The notes under the pieces: generated by a model
Seen by the model: the letters and a program-made list of their open reading frames with translations, nothing else
Database searches by the model: none
Told to the model about the DNA's origin: nothing
In this document: positions 26,079 through 34,804 of the stretch, piece by piece
Position numbering within the stretch: the stretch's first letter is position 1
Layout of the letters: each line of letters begins with the position of its first letter
Source: an uncultured Oleiphilaceae bacterium
GTDB lineage: Bacteria; Pseudomonadota; Gammaproteobacteria; Pseudomonadales; Oleiphilaceae
Direction of reading: 5' to 3'
DNA: 64,000 nucleotides
NCBI GenBank assembly: GCA_913060665.1
Contig: CAJXUY010000010.1
Location: 62,001-126,000, forward strand
Program-made: the position numbers and the translations under genes

Positions 26079-27812
26079 CTAAGAGGTCAGGTCTTTCCAA
26101 GCTAAATAATGACTGAGATAAAGATTACCTGTCATTTGATCAAGAAAATCACTGCGTTTGATACGGTCCAAAATAGGGCCTTTGACTTCTGATAGGTGAA
26201 GCTGCATGTCGGCATCTTTAAGGTATTGATTAATATCATAGAGACTTTCTAACGCACTGGCGTCAATATCATTAATGGCACTGCACATCAGAATAAGATG
26301 TTTTGCTTTTGGATGTGATGCCACCAGCTCATTCACTCTATCTTCCAAGAAGCGAGCATTCGCAAAATAGAGGCTGGAATCAACCCGAAAAGAGACAATT
26401 TGAGGATCGGTAATTACATCATGCCGATCAATGTTTCTGAAATGTTCTGTTGATGGCACTCGCCCTAGAACCGCTACATGAGGGTGACTTGAGCGATAAA
26501 GGTGTAACACTATCGACAGCAGCACGCCACTGACTAACCCCCACTCCACGCCATTGACCAGTGTTAGCACCATCGTAATAAGCAGAGCAGAGAAGTCTTG
26601 GCGATTAAACTCCCAAGTACGTAGCATGGCGTTAAAATCAAATAATGTGAGTACCGCCAGCAGAATCATAGCCGCTAGAGTTACAACAGGCAGGTAATAG
26701 AGGTAAGGTGTCAAAAATAAGCAACTAATCGCCATGCCTATTGCAGTAAATGCACTTGTCGCAGGTGTTTTAGCACCCGCATTAAAGTTAACGGCTGATC
26801 GAGATAAACTGGCTGCCACCGGAAAAGCGCCAGATAAACCCGACGAGATATTGGCCACACCTAAACTCAACGCCTCTTGATTAGGGTTGATACGCTGACG
26901 CTGCTTGGCTGCAAATGCTTGCGCTGCAGACAATGAACTGACAAAACCAATAATGCTGATCAATAACGCGGAGCTTACAAGGCTCTTCCAAGTATTGAAA
27001 TCCCAGGTTAATTGCTGCCAATCAGGCAAACTCAGTTGAGGTAAGCCTCGCGGAATATCACCTAATAGCACGACGTTTCTAGCCTCAAGATCCAAGACCA
27101 CTACCGCCAAGATCGCCACTAGCATCGCAAGAACGGGGGCGGTTCTACTAAGACTATCTGCCACAAGCGTGGAGGACGTCAGCTTCAAGGTAATCGCTCT
27201 AATCACTTTCGGCACGCTATACAAAAAAGCAATAGAGCATAACCCCAGCAACAGTGTTTCAATGTGCGTTTGATGAATATGCTCAATTATTGAAGTAATG
27301 ACATCAAAGAAGCTTGAGGTATTGGTATCGACCCCTAATAGATTCCCTAACTGGCTAGAGGCAATCACAATAGCGGAAGCAGAAATAAAGCCCGTCACAA
27401 CAGGAAAGCTAATGAAATTAGTTAAAAAACCTAATCGAAAAATCCCAAATGCTAGCAGAAAAGAGCCTGACATAAACGCCAACATCGCAGCACCGGCTAT
27501 ATGTTGTGAGGTAAAGGGACCTGGAAACGTAGCCCCTAAAGCGGCAGCCGTCATGATAGACGTTATCGCAAATGGCCCTACTGATAATGGTCCACTAGAC
27601 CCCAGCAACGCATACGCGACTAATGGCAACAAACTGGCATAAAGCCCTAACTGAGGCGGCAACCCTGCCAGTAATGCATAGGCCAACGACTGGGGAATCA
27701 ACATGATCGTAATCACCAGTGCTGCAATACCATCTGCTACAAAGGTGGCTCGATCATAGTGTTTCGCCCACTTCAGGAAAGGGAGCCATTTGAGGAGAGG
27801 AGGTTCGATCAT
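26079..27812 (-). CDS. SulP family anion (sulfate/bicarbonate) transporter with STAS domain
   Basis: Inner-membrane anion permease. 577 residues from ATG 27812; an in-frame GTG at 27830 would add six residues, and neither has a strong ribosome binding site. The membrane part (about 20-420) has the SulP signature AALVITIMLIPQSLAYALLAGLP split over the first helices and GLSGAFPVAASLSRSAVNFNAG. The C-terminal STAS domain (about 440-560) includes DINDIDASALESL, the anti-sigma-antagonist-like loop. Whether the substrate is sulfate, bicarbonate or a dicarboxylate cannot be decided; no carbonic anhydrase is adjacent. Reads left, alone, 60 bp upstream of the transglycosylase gene. Confidence 0.9.
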   Translation of the reverse strand: MIEPPLLKWLPFLKWAKHYDRATFVADGIAALVITIMLIPQSLAYALLAGLPPQLGLYASLLPLVAYALLGSSGPLSVGPFAITSIMTAAALGATFPGPFTSQHIAGAAMLAFMSGSFLLAFGIFRLGFLTNFISFPVVTGFISASAIVIASSQLGNLLGVDTNTSSFFDVITSIIEHIHQTHIETLLLGLCSIAFLYSVPKVIRAITLKLTSSTLVADSLSRTAPVLAMLVAILAVVVLDLEARNVVLLGDIPRGLPQLSLPDWQQLTWDFNTWKSLVSSALLISIIGFVSSLSAAQAFAAKQRQRINPNQEALSLGVANISSGLSGAFPVAASLSRSAVNFNAGAKTPATSAFTAIGMAISCLFLTPYLYYLPVVTLAAMILLAVLTLFDFNAMLRTWEFNRQDFSALLITMVLTLVNGVEWGLVSGVLLSIVLHLYRSSHPHVAVLGRVPSTEHFRNIDRHDVITDPQIVSFRVDSSLYFANARFLEDRVNELVASHPKAKHLILMCSAINDIDASALESLYDINQYLKDADMQLHLSEVKGPILDRIKRSDFLDQMTGNLYLSHYLAWKDLTS

Positions 27813-27855
27813 AGTACCGTTAGCATACACTACATTACTTAAAATTCCTTATCAT

Positions 27856-28539
27856 TTAAAATGACTGGATTTCATCCGTTGTTAAATAACGCCATTGGCC
27901 CAGCTCAATATCCAAATTGATTTCACCAATTTTCTGCCGGTGGAGTGAAACAACACGATTACCCACCGCTGCAAACATCCGTTTAACTTGATGAAACTTT
28001 CCTTCGGTAATCGTGAGCAGAACATCTTTAGGACCTAATATTTCGAGTTTAGCGGGGCGAGTAAGCGACTTTTCACCTTGTAACAGAACGCCCTGTTGAA
28101 AACGTGTTGCGACATCAACCACGATAGGGTCGCGCAAACCGACACGATACACCTTCTCGCAGTGTTTTTTTGGCGTAATAATATTATAAGACCAGCGACC
28201 ATCATCGGTGACCAACACTAAACCTGTGGTATCTGTATCTAAACGCCCTGCGACATGAAGATCAAATGCTCGTTCTACATTGATTAAGTGAAACAGAGAG
28301 GGGTAGCCTTCGTCGACATTTGAGCAGATGGTATCGAGCGGCTTATGCACCATAATATAACGTGAAGGTCGAGGGGTGAGCATTTGACCATCAAGCATGA
28401 TGCAATTGTTTTCATGCACCTGAACCGCTTCATTAGTCATCACCCCTCCATTCACGACGACCCTGCCGTTGTTAATCAAAGCGGTAGCGTCGGAGCGAAT
28501 AAGGTCGGTGCTTTTGCAAACAAATCTATCGAGGCGCAT
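27856..28539 (-). CDS. rsuA: 16S rRNA pseudouridine synthase, RsuA type
   Basis: Predicted to convert U516 of 16S rRNA to pseudouridine. 227 residues: an S4-like RNA-binding domain (1-60, MRLDRFVCKSTDL) and the catalytic domain with AGRLDTDTTGLVL, whose Asp101 corresponds to E. coli RsuA Asp102. HQVKRMF and the LHRQKIG C-terminal block are typical of RsuA/RluB/RluE/RluF. A paralogue is at 33.5 kb; this copy carries the more RsuA-like GRLDTDTTGL. Confidence 0.85.
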   Translation of the reverse strand: MRLDRFVCKSTDLIRSDATALINNGRVVVNGGVMTNEAVQVHENNCIMLDGQMLTPRPSRYIMVHKPLDTICSNVDEGYPSLFHLINVERAFDLHVAGRLDTDTTGLVLVTDDGRWSYNIITPKKHCEKVYRVGLRDPIVVDVATRFQQGVLLQGEKSLTRPAKLEILGPKDVLLTITEGKFHQVKRMFAAVGNRVVSLHRQKIGEINLDIELGQWRYLTTDEIQSF

Positions 28540-28584
28540 GACGGAGCAACATTAAACACTCTACTCCATCATGGCACAGAGACA

Positions 28585-29301
28585 TTATAGCTCTACGTTA
28601 TGATAAACGCTTTGAACATCATCAACATCATTCAACATGTCCATAAACTTATCAAACATTTCCACATCATCACCCTCAATAGTCATGGTGTTATGTGGTA
28701 GGAACTGAATTTCATCCACATCAAAGTCAACGCCTTCAAACGTATCCATCAATGCTTGTTTCGCTTTAAAATAATCAGTGTGAGGCGCTATGACGGTAAT
28801 TTTTCCACCTTCGCTTTCTATGTCGATCACATCAACATCGGCTTCCATAAGCGTTTCAAGTGCTGCCTCTTCGTCATCACCACTAAAAACAAACAGCGCT
28901 CCATGATCAAACATGTGAGCAACACTTCCCTGAGTACCAATTTTACACTTGGTTTTGGTGAAGCACTGACGAACATCACCAAAGGTTCGGTTTGGGTTAT
29001 CCGTTAAGCAATCAATAATAAACATACTGTTACCAGGGCCGTAGCCTTCGTAACGCGCAGGTGAAAAGTCTTCTCCGCCGCCGCCTGCGGCTTTTGCGAT
29101 CGCTTTTTCTATTACATGGGAAGGCACTTGGTCTTTCTTAGCTCGCTCAATCATGCCACGAAGTGCAAGGTTACCGTCGGGGTCTAGACCACCCGCTTTA
29201 GCGCATACATAAATTTCACGACCGTACTTACTATACACTTTGGCTTTCGCATCAGAGGTTTTAGCCATCGACTCTTTACGGTTTTGATAGGCTCTGCCCA
29301 T
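28585..29301 (-). CDS. YebC/PmpR family protein (YeeN-like)
   Basis: 238 residues from the ATG at 29301. The longer frame to 29346 is rejected because GGAG precedes 29301 and [14 protein letters not shown] is the known N-terminus of the YeeN branch. Family blocks: [34 protein letters not shown] and YEGYGPGNS. YebC proteins were annotated as transcriptional regulators, and more recent work assigns members to relieving ribosome stalling; which applies to this branch is not settled. The C-terminus is acidic. Read leftward, a 45-bp gap separates it from the RsuA gene downstream, so co-transcription is possible. Confidence 0.9.
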   Translation of the reverse strand: MGRAYQNRKESMAKTSDAKAKVYSKYGREIYVCAKAGGLDPDGNLALRGMIERAKKDQVPSHVIEKAIAKAAGGGGEDFSPARYEGYGPGNSMFIIDCLTDNPNRTFGDVRQCFTKTKCKIGTQGSVAHMFDHGALFVFSGDDEEAALETLMEADVDVIDIESEGGKITVIAPHTDYFKAKQALMDTFEGVDFDVDEIQFLPHNTMTIEGDDVEMFDKFMDMLNDVDDVQSVYHNVEL

Positions 29302-29499
29302 TAATCTGCTCCATAAATAATGTATTAAGAGAGCGCTATAACTCACGCTTAATTTAAGATATTGTTTATATTAACACGTTTTATGAGCAAATCATGAGCT
29401 CGAATCGGCAACAATTTGGTCCACAAGGTATTACATATCAGTATCATGCTATAGTTTTATAGAAATAATAATAATTTCGAGAATAATGGATCACTCAAC

Positions 29500-31974
29500 A
29501 TGAAAGTAACTTACAACGCAGCGCGTATAATCAGCGTATTACTTTTTTTGTGTTCAACTCTTACTTTTGCTCAGGCGAAAACGCCTCAAAGTTCACAAGA
29601 AACATTAGACTCAAGCCCCATACAATATGTTAACCCGTCTCGCACCATACCTATCTCCCCTCCAGAAACGCTTGATGGCACGGCTAGCTTAACTAAAAAG
29701 CGACCTTCAGAAGCAAGGTACTGGGAGCAAAAGGTAAAAAGCAGATTGAGTAAGTTGGGCGATAACGAATCGAAAACAGCTAATTACCTTTATACTGAAC
29801 TTAGTAGAGCGTTAGATCACAGTATTAAAAGATACAACGACCGAATTTGGTTAACCGAAAAAGCCCCACCTGAGCACCAACAGTACACAAATACGCCTTA
29901 TGCTCCGCCCACCACCAAAGAAGAACTCTACCATGTCATCGATACGCTCTATTCAGGTCGCCTAAGCCTACTAGAAAACATGACATCCAGCTCAAAACGG
30001 GAAGCCATTGGTACTGGCCTTAGTGGTGTACAGCAGCTCTATAGGGAACTGGCATTTCTTAGAGTGACGCTACATTATCGGGTAGACAAGCTCCCCATAT
30101 TTCTTAGCAAACAAATTTCAGAGCGCATCGCGGCTCCTCTGCCCGCTATCGGCGGTTTATTAAAGCTAATATTAATCATTGCTGCGTTCAACTACTGGCG
30201 ACGTTGGGCGCCTGAAGGTCTTATTAGCTTACGTAAAAGTCTAATGAAAAAAACACCTAGAACAAGACATCAATTAAGGCTTACAAAGCTAGTATGGTAC
30301 TTTGACCAAATTAAAAACCCGGTCAGCTGGCTAGTGTTGCTGAACGTTATATTCAGTTTTGTGAAAAGCCCTGATCTCAGCTTTTTTGTAGAGCTGGCGG
30401 AAGTCGTTGTTGATTGGATTTTAATCAGCTGGATCGGTGTACTGCTAACTCATGCGGTTATTTCTCGAAGCTCTCGCTCAATGAGAGAAGAACGAGCAAG
30501 TTTGATATTGAGATCGTTAAAATATGTAGGGATTTGGATCATCTTCACCGGTCTAACATTAGATTTGATTTCAAACTATTTAGGAGAAGGTACACTTTAT
30601 AGCTGGATGACTCTATGTAACCAACTCTTGCTGGTCGTCCTTCTATTACGCTTACTCAATATTTGGCGCCCGGCAATACATGAAGATTGTAAAGGTGAGC
30701 CACTCCAAAATTTTATAACTCAAGCAGTACAAGAACAACATAAAGGCCTGCTGGGCACTCTGTATAACCTTTTGGGGGCAGGATATCTATTGAAGATAAA
30801 CGCCAGCAAGCGATTTGTTGACTGGGTTGCAAACTTTAATACTGGCCAACAGATGCTTGAGAGCCTTTTGGGGATGGAAATGGCAAGAGCTTATCAAAAG
30901 CAAAAGATCGACCCAGATGCCCAACCACTCCCTGATGATATCGAGAAAAAATTACTTGATTGTGGCAATAAGATCATGGAGTTACAAGCAAACTCAGCGT
31001 TAAAATCAATTCTTTCTCGTGCTGAAAGTGGCCCGGGCGGAGCAGTTATTGTCGTGGGTGAAACAGGCGTTGGTAAAACCACACTACTTCAGCGTGCAAC
31101 CAAAGCGATAGACAAAAAATCCATTATGGTCTCCTGCCCAAAGGAAGGGTTTGATGCTCTTGTGCAAGAACTAGCCCGTAAGCTTCATGTTGAAAGTGAA
31201 GAACCCACTCGGCGAATTGTTTACAAGGAGCTAAGCCTAAAGGGAATCGAAGTGTTGGTGATCGATAACCTTCACTGGTTAATTCGCCCCTACGTAGGAA
31301 GCCAAGACAACCTGGACAAATTAACTGAAATATTCGCTCATGCACCCAATTTACTATGTGTAATGTCACTTAATTCATCAACTTGGCAATATATATTACG
31401 AGCACGTGCAGACCGAATTTTTGATAAAACTATGCTTAAAGTTCCTCTATGGACATCAGACCAAATTGCAACACTCATCAAAAACTCATGCGAAGCAGCC
31501 GATATTGACCCTGATTTTTCCAATGTCGTTATCCCTCGTCAATATGATGACAATAACTTTGATGACCCTAAAGAGAGAGCGTTCTCAGGTTTTATTCGAA
31601 TCTTACATGGCGCTGCAACGGGTAACCCTCAAGTCGCATTAGGCTTATGGGTGAAGTCACTCTACCTAGACAAGAATAACAATGTTATCGCTCGCCTCCC
31701 TCGGCTACCTACATCTGACGTGCTGGACAATGCGAGCCTTACGCTACTGCTAGTACTGCGCGTAATTTGTCAGTCTGAAATTATTACCCAGGACGATATT
31801 GTTAAAAGCCTGCAAATACACGAACAAGAGGTAGCCGGAGCCGTTCAACTATCAATCTATAATCGATGGGTCGAAGTTATCGACGATGACTACTATCGAT
31901 TAAGTTGGTATTGGCGAAAGGTCATCATGAAAGTACTAGCCAGACAAAACCTCATGCCTAGGAGTTACGGATAA
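29500..31974 (+). CDS. membrane-anchored P-loop ATPase with periplasmic domain, coupled to an MscS channel
   Basis: 824 residues, no family name recognised. Order: signal sequence (1-25, LLFLCSTLTFAQA); periplasmic helical region (26-205); about five membrane helices (208-232, 273-289, 297-322, 339-357, 365-389); then a large cytosolic part. That part has a Walker A GETGVGKTT (520-528), a Walker B-like LVIDNLHW with Asp589, and a C-terminal segment (about 740-820) that looks like a winged helix (IITQDDIVKSLQIHEQEV). The ATPase resembles ExeA/AAA_22- or STAND-type NTPases. Its stop is 1 nt before the mscS start, so the two are translationally coupled. The plain guess is an ATP-driven regulator or gating partner of that channel; this is inference. 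Confidence 0.8.
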   Translation: MKVTYNAARIISVLLFLCSTLTFAQAKTPQSSQETLDSSPIQYVNPSRTIPISPPETLDGTASLTKKRPSEARYWEQKVKSRLSKLGDNESKTANYLYTELSRALDHSIKRYNDRIWLTEKAPPEHQQYTNTPYAPPTTKEELYHVIDTLYSGRLSLLENMTSSSKREAIGTGLSGVQQLYRELAFLRVTLHYRVDKLPIFLSKQISERIAAPLPAIGGLLKLILIIAAFNYWRRWAPEGLISLRKSLMKKTPRTRHQLRLTKLVWYFDQIKNPVSWLVLLNVIFSFVKSPDLSFFVELAEVVVDWILISWIGVLLTHAVISRSSRSMREERASLILRSLKYVGIWIIFTGLTLDLISNYLGEGTLYSWMTLCNQLLLVVLLLRLLNIWRPAIHEDCKGEPLQNFITQAVQEQHKGLLGTLYNLLGAGYLLKINASKRFVDWVANFNTGQQMLESLLGMEMARAYQKQKIDPDAQPLPDDIEKKLLDCGNKIMELQANSALKSILSRAESGPGGAVIVVGETGVGKTTLLQRATKAIDKKSIMVSCPKEGFDALVQELARKLHVESEEPTRRIVYKELSLKGIEVLVIDNLHWLIRPYVGSQDNLDKLTEIFAHAPNLLCVMSLNSSTWQYILRARADRIFDKTMLKVPLWTSDQIATLIKNSCEAADIDPDFSNVVIPRQYDDNNFDDPKERAFSGFIRILHGAATGNPQVALGLWVKSLYLDKNNNVIARLPRLPTSDVLDNASLTLLLVLRVICQSEIITQDDIVKSLQIHEQEVAGAVQLSIYNRWVEVIDDDYYRLSWYWRKVIMKVLARQNLMPRSYG

Positions 31975-31975
31975 C

Positions 31976-32932
31976 ATGAAGATAACCCATCCATACTCTT
32001 CCATATTACGCTCGATAACATTACTTGTAGTGTTAGCGCTTAATTCACCCGCTATAGCAATGGCAAACGAAGCCGCTGACGCACCAGATATTAAAAATGA
32101 TCCACTTTCCACGATGTTTGAAATGTTTCGCTGGGAAGGCATGTTTGCATCGTTCTTCGTCATCCTTGCAAGCTGGATAGTGTTGCGGTTTGCAGACGGC
32201 ATCGTAGAGAAACTAGGTGGTGTTTTTGCTGATAGGCGCCTACTTATTCAAAAAATCAGCGCATTTTTTCATTTTGCCGTCTACATCGCCACCATATTCA
32301 GTGTAGTGTTGCTAAGCTTTAAGATTAGCAAAGAAATTTTGGTCATTCTAAGTGGTACCGGTGCGGTCGCGCTTGGGTTTGCGCTTAAAGATCTCGCAGC
32401 CTCATTAATGGCCGGAATCATGATCATGTTTGACCGCCCCTTTCAGGTCGGTGACCGCATTAGCTTTGGTGAGCAATATGGCGATGTTATTGCTATTGGC
32501 CTTCGCTCCGTTAAGTTACAAACACTTGACGACAGTACGGTGACCATCCCAAATAATATGTTTTTAGGTCAAGTCACTTCTTGCGGAAATTATGGTGTAG
32601 TCGACATGCAAATCATGATCGACTTTCACATCGGCATAGACCAAGATGTCACTCAAGCAAGAGAGATTATCCAAGAAGTCGCCGCCAACACACGCTTTAT
32701 TTATCTACCCAAACCTATCAAAGTAATCGTGTCACAAGTGGTTATCGACAGTTGTGTAGCGCTTCGCTTAAGACTTAAAGCGTATGTATTGGATACTAAA
32801 TATGAAAAAGACTTTGAAACAGACATTACATTACACGTTATGAAACTGTTTGGTGAAAACAGTATTCAGCCGCCCGCTGTTTTGCATCGAAAGATGGAGG
32901 CACTCCCTCAAGCAAACAACGAGCAGGAATAA
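31976..32932 (+). CDS. small-conductance mechanosensitive channel (MscS family)
   Basis: 318 residues. A signal-like N-terminal helix (about 10-30) ends at AMA-NEAA; two membrane helices follow (about 55-75 and 100-125). The pore helix is the MscS TM3, GTGAVALGFALKDLAASLMAG, then IMIMFDRPFQVGDRI and the beta domain with VTIPNNMFL. The C-terminal domain is short. MscS family channels open under membrane tension and release small solutes. Being coupled to an 824-residue ATPase is unusual; MscS homologues are mostly stand-alone. ATG at 31976 overlaps the end of the upstream frame's ribosome binding context (GGAG at 31960). Confidence 0.93.
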   Translation: MKITHPYSSILRSITLLVVLALNSPAIAMANEAADAPDIKNDPLSTMFEMFRWEGMFASFFVILASWIVLRFADGIVEKLGGVFADRRLLIQKISAFFHFAVYIATIFSVVLLSFKISKEILVILSGTGAVALGFALKDLAASLMAGIMIMFDRPFQVGDRISFGEQYGDVIAIGLRSVKLQTLDDSTVTIPNNMFLGQVTSCGNYGVVDMQIMIDFHIGIDQDVTQAREIIQEVAANTRFIYLPKPIKVIVSQVVIDSCVALRLRLKAYVLDTKYEKDFETDITLHVMKLFGENSIQPPAVLHRKMEALPQANNEQE

Positions 32933-32948
32933 GTTTTTTTATAGGCAG

Positions 32949-33455
32949 CTATTGAGCCTTCGGATCACCTAAAAACATATGAAGCACTCGCTTTCTGCCA
33001 AGCGCTCGAACCAACTCTCGTAGCCCACAATACATAAAGAAAAGCACTAGCAGCCAAATCTGAACCGCCCAAAAGTGCGGCCAAACCACCTCTTCTAACA
33101 AGTGACGATTAGCCAATGCTACCTCTCCATATTGGCGATAAAAGCCGATAAAGTGTTCAATATACCGAACTAGCAATGCAGCAAACAGATAAATACTAGT
33201 CTTCCAGAGCACATTATAAATAAGAGGTTTCTCTGGAAAGCGGTTCACAATAGGCAGCATATCGGTAATCAATACCACTTTGGCAACAATCAATGCGCCA
33301 ATCGTTGCAGATACAAACGTCGAAACCTCAATACCGTACTTTTCAAGCATCAAGGAGCTTGTTAGAGCAATCAACTGGAAGGAGATGAAGAAAAATATTG
33401 CAGGCGGTATTGCCTCAATAATCTCATGTTTTATTCTCGAAATTACACTGCTCAT
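32949..33455 (-). CDS. hypothetical membrane protein (four helices)
   Basis: 168 residues, not assigned to a named family. Four hydrophobic segments at about 14-36 (AIPPAIFFFISFQLIAL), 47-65, 83-102 and 128-148, with short charged loops (NRFPEKPLIYN, RQYGEVALANR). The C-terminal tail is basic. It converges with the MscS gene, the stops being 16 bp apart, so it is not in that operon. Function unknown. Confidence 0.75.
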   Translation of the reverse strand: MSSVISRIKHEIIEAIPPAIFFFISFQLIALTSSLMLEKYGIEVSTFVSATIGALIVAKVVLITDMLPIVNRFPEKPLIYNVLWKTSIYLFAALLVRYIEHFIGFYRQYGEVALANRHLLEEVVWPHFWAVQIWLLVLFFMYCGLRELVRALGRKRVLHMFLGDPKAQ

Positions 33456-33500
33456 ATATAGTCCCTTTTACTATTCCTGCTAACGTATCAAAGTACTTAA

Positions 33501-34193
33501 CTAACTTAATTGCCTGATTTCTTCAGTTTTCAATGGACGACTCTCCCCAGGAGCAAGCTCAGGGTCTAACAACAAACCTCCAATGCTCTCTCGATGCAGT
33601 GCCAATACAGGGTTTCTAAATCGACCAAACATCCTTTTTATTTGATGATACCGCCCTTCTACAAGCGTTACTTCTGCCACTTGCTCGCTTATTATGGTTA
33701 ACCTAGCCGGTCTGGTGGTAATGTCTTCATACTCGAAATACATGCCTTCATAAAAAGCTGATATATAAGCCTCTGTTAAAGGTTTCCCTACCGTGACGCG
33801 ATATACTTTAGATACTTTTTTTTCAGGCTTCATTAACTTTCTAGACCACCTGCTATCATTCGTGAGCAACAGCAAACCAGATGAGTTAAGATCTAACCGA
33901 CCCACAATATGTAAGCTAGCGCTCTCTGTATATTCCAGTAAATCAACGACTGTCTTGTGCTGTTCATCTTTGGTTGCACTGACGACTCCAACCGGTTTAT
34001 TCATCATTATATAGGTGGGTGAGCTGGCTTGTAATACCTGACCATCAAAGACAATACGAGAAAACTCATCGATCACCTGCAGAGTATCATCAGCGACCAC
34101 ACCGTCTATTAAAATTCGTTTCTGGGCGAGCATCAACTTAACATCTCGGCGATTAATCGCGAGATGAAGACTCATAAAGCGATCAATACGCAT
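33501..34193 (-). CDS. RsuA/RluB-family pseudouridine synthase
   Basis: 230 residues from ATG 34193. A TTG at 34220 with AGAGG 8 nt upstream would overlap arfB by 11 bp and add nine residues. The ATG is preferred because it aligns the N-terminus (MRIDRFMSLHLAINRRD) and puts the catalytic Asp at 101 (VGRLDLNSSGLLLL), as in the paralogue at 27.9 kb. S4-like domain at 1-60, catalytic domain at 60-230 with HQIKRMFGRF. The target uridine is unknown (16S U516 or a 23S site). It lies directly downstream of arfB. Confidence 0.85.
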   Translation of the reverse strand: MRIDRFMSLHLAINRRDVKLMLAQKRILIDGVVADDTLQVIDEFSRIVFDGQVLQASSPTYIMMNKPVGVVSATKDEQHKTVVDLLEYTESASLHIVGRLDLNSSGLLLLTNDSRWSRKLMKPEKKVSKVYRVTVGKPLTEAYISAFYEGMYFEYEDITTRPARLTIISEQVAEVTLVEGRYHQIKRMFGRFRNPVLALHRESIGGLLLDPELAPGESRPLKTEEIRQLS

Positions 34194-34209
34194 GCGTTTA
34201 GACGACCTT

Positions 34210-34626
34210 TCAGTGGTCAAACGGTTTTCCTCTCAGGGCTTTAGTTTTGCCGCGCTGGGTTTTACTATCCATACGTCTGGTTTGGGACCCTTTTGTGGGT
34301 TTAGTCGGGCGCCTTGTTTTTTGCACAATACCTGCACTCTTAACAAGCTCTTGTAAGCGCGCCAAAGCATCGTCACGGTTTTTTTCTTGAGTACGATATT
34401 GCTGGGCTTTAATAATAATCACCCCTTCTTTACTAATACGTCGGTCTCGCAACTCTAGCAACCGCTGCTTATAAAATTCAGGAAGAGAAGACTCGCGAAT
34501 ATTGAAGCGTAGATGAATGGCTGAAGATACCTTATTAACGTTTTGGCCACCCGCTCCTTGCGCTCGAATAGCTGAAATCTCAATTTCATCGTCGGGGATC
34601 AATATGTTCTGGGTTATTTCTAGCAC
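34210..34626 (-). CDS. arfB: alternative ribosome-rescue factor ArfB (YaeJ)
   Basis: Peptidyl-tRNA hydrolase that frees ribosomes stalled on non-stop mRNA, independent of tmRNA. 138 residues: a release-factor domain 3-like core with the catalytic GGQ at 26-28, the same positions as in E. coli YaeJ, and a basic flexible C-terminal tail (KTRRPTKPTKGSQTRR and onward) that enters the empty mRNA channel. Both required parts are intact. It sits just upstream of, and is probably co-transcribed with, the pseudouridine synthase. Confidence 0.95.
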   Translation of the reverse strand: MLEITQNILIPDDEIEISAIRAQGAGGQNVNKVSSAIHLRFNIRESSLPEFYKQRLLELRDRRISKEGVIIIKAQQYRTQEKNRDDALARLQELVKSAGIVQKTRRPTKPTKGSQTRRMDSKTQRGKTKALRGKPFDH

Positions 34627-34804
34627 TATAACGGCCCAAAAAGTACGGTTATCAGTTACACTCTATAAGTATCATTGAGTTTGTAGGTCATATCATACCA
34701 GCACGGTAGATTATTTTTACCTTAATTGGCTTATCTGATAAGTTTCGTACCTATAAGCCTTTTGACACCCATTAATTAACGTTTTCGGATGATAAAAACA
34801 GCCT

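Noticed and set aside
27298-27642. 114-codon frame inside the SulP gene
   Set aside because: Antisense shadow of a membrane protein; no start signals.
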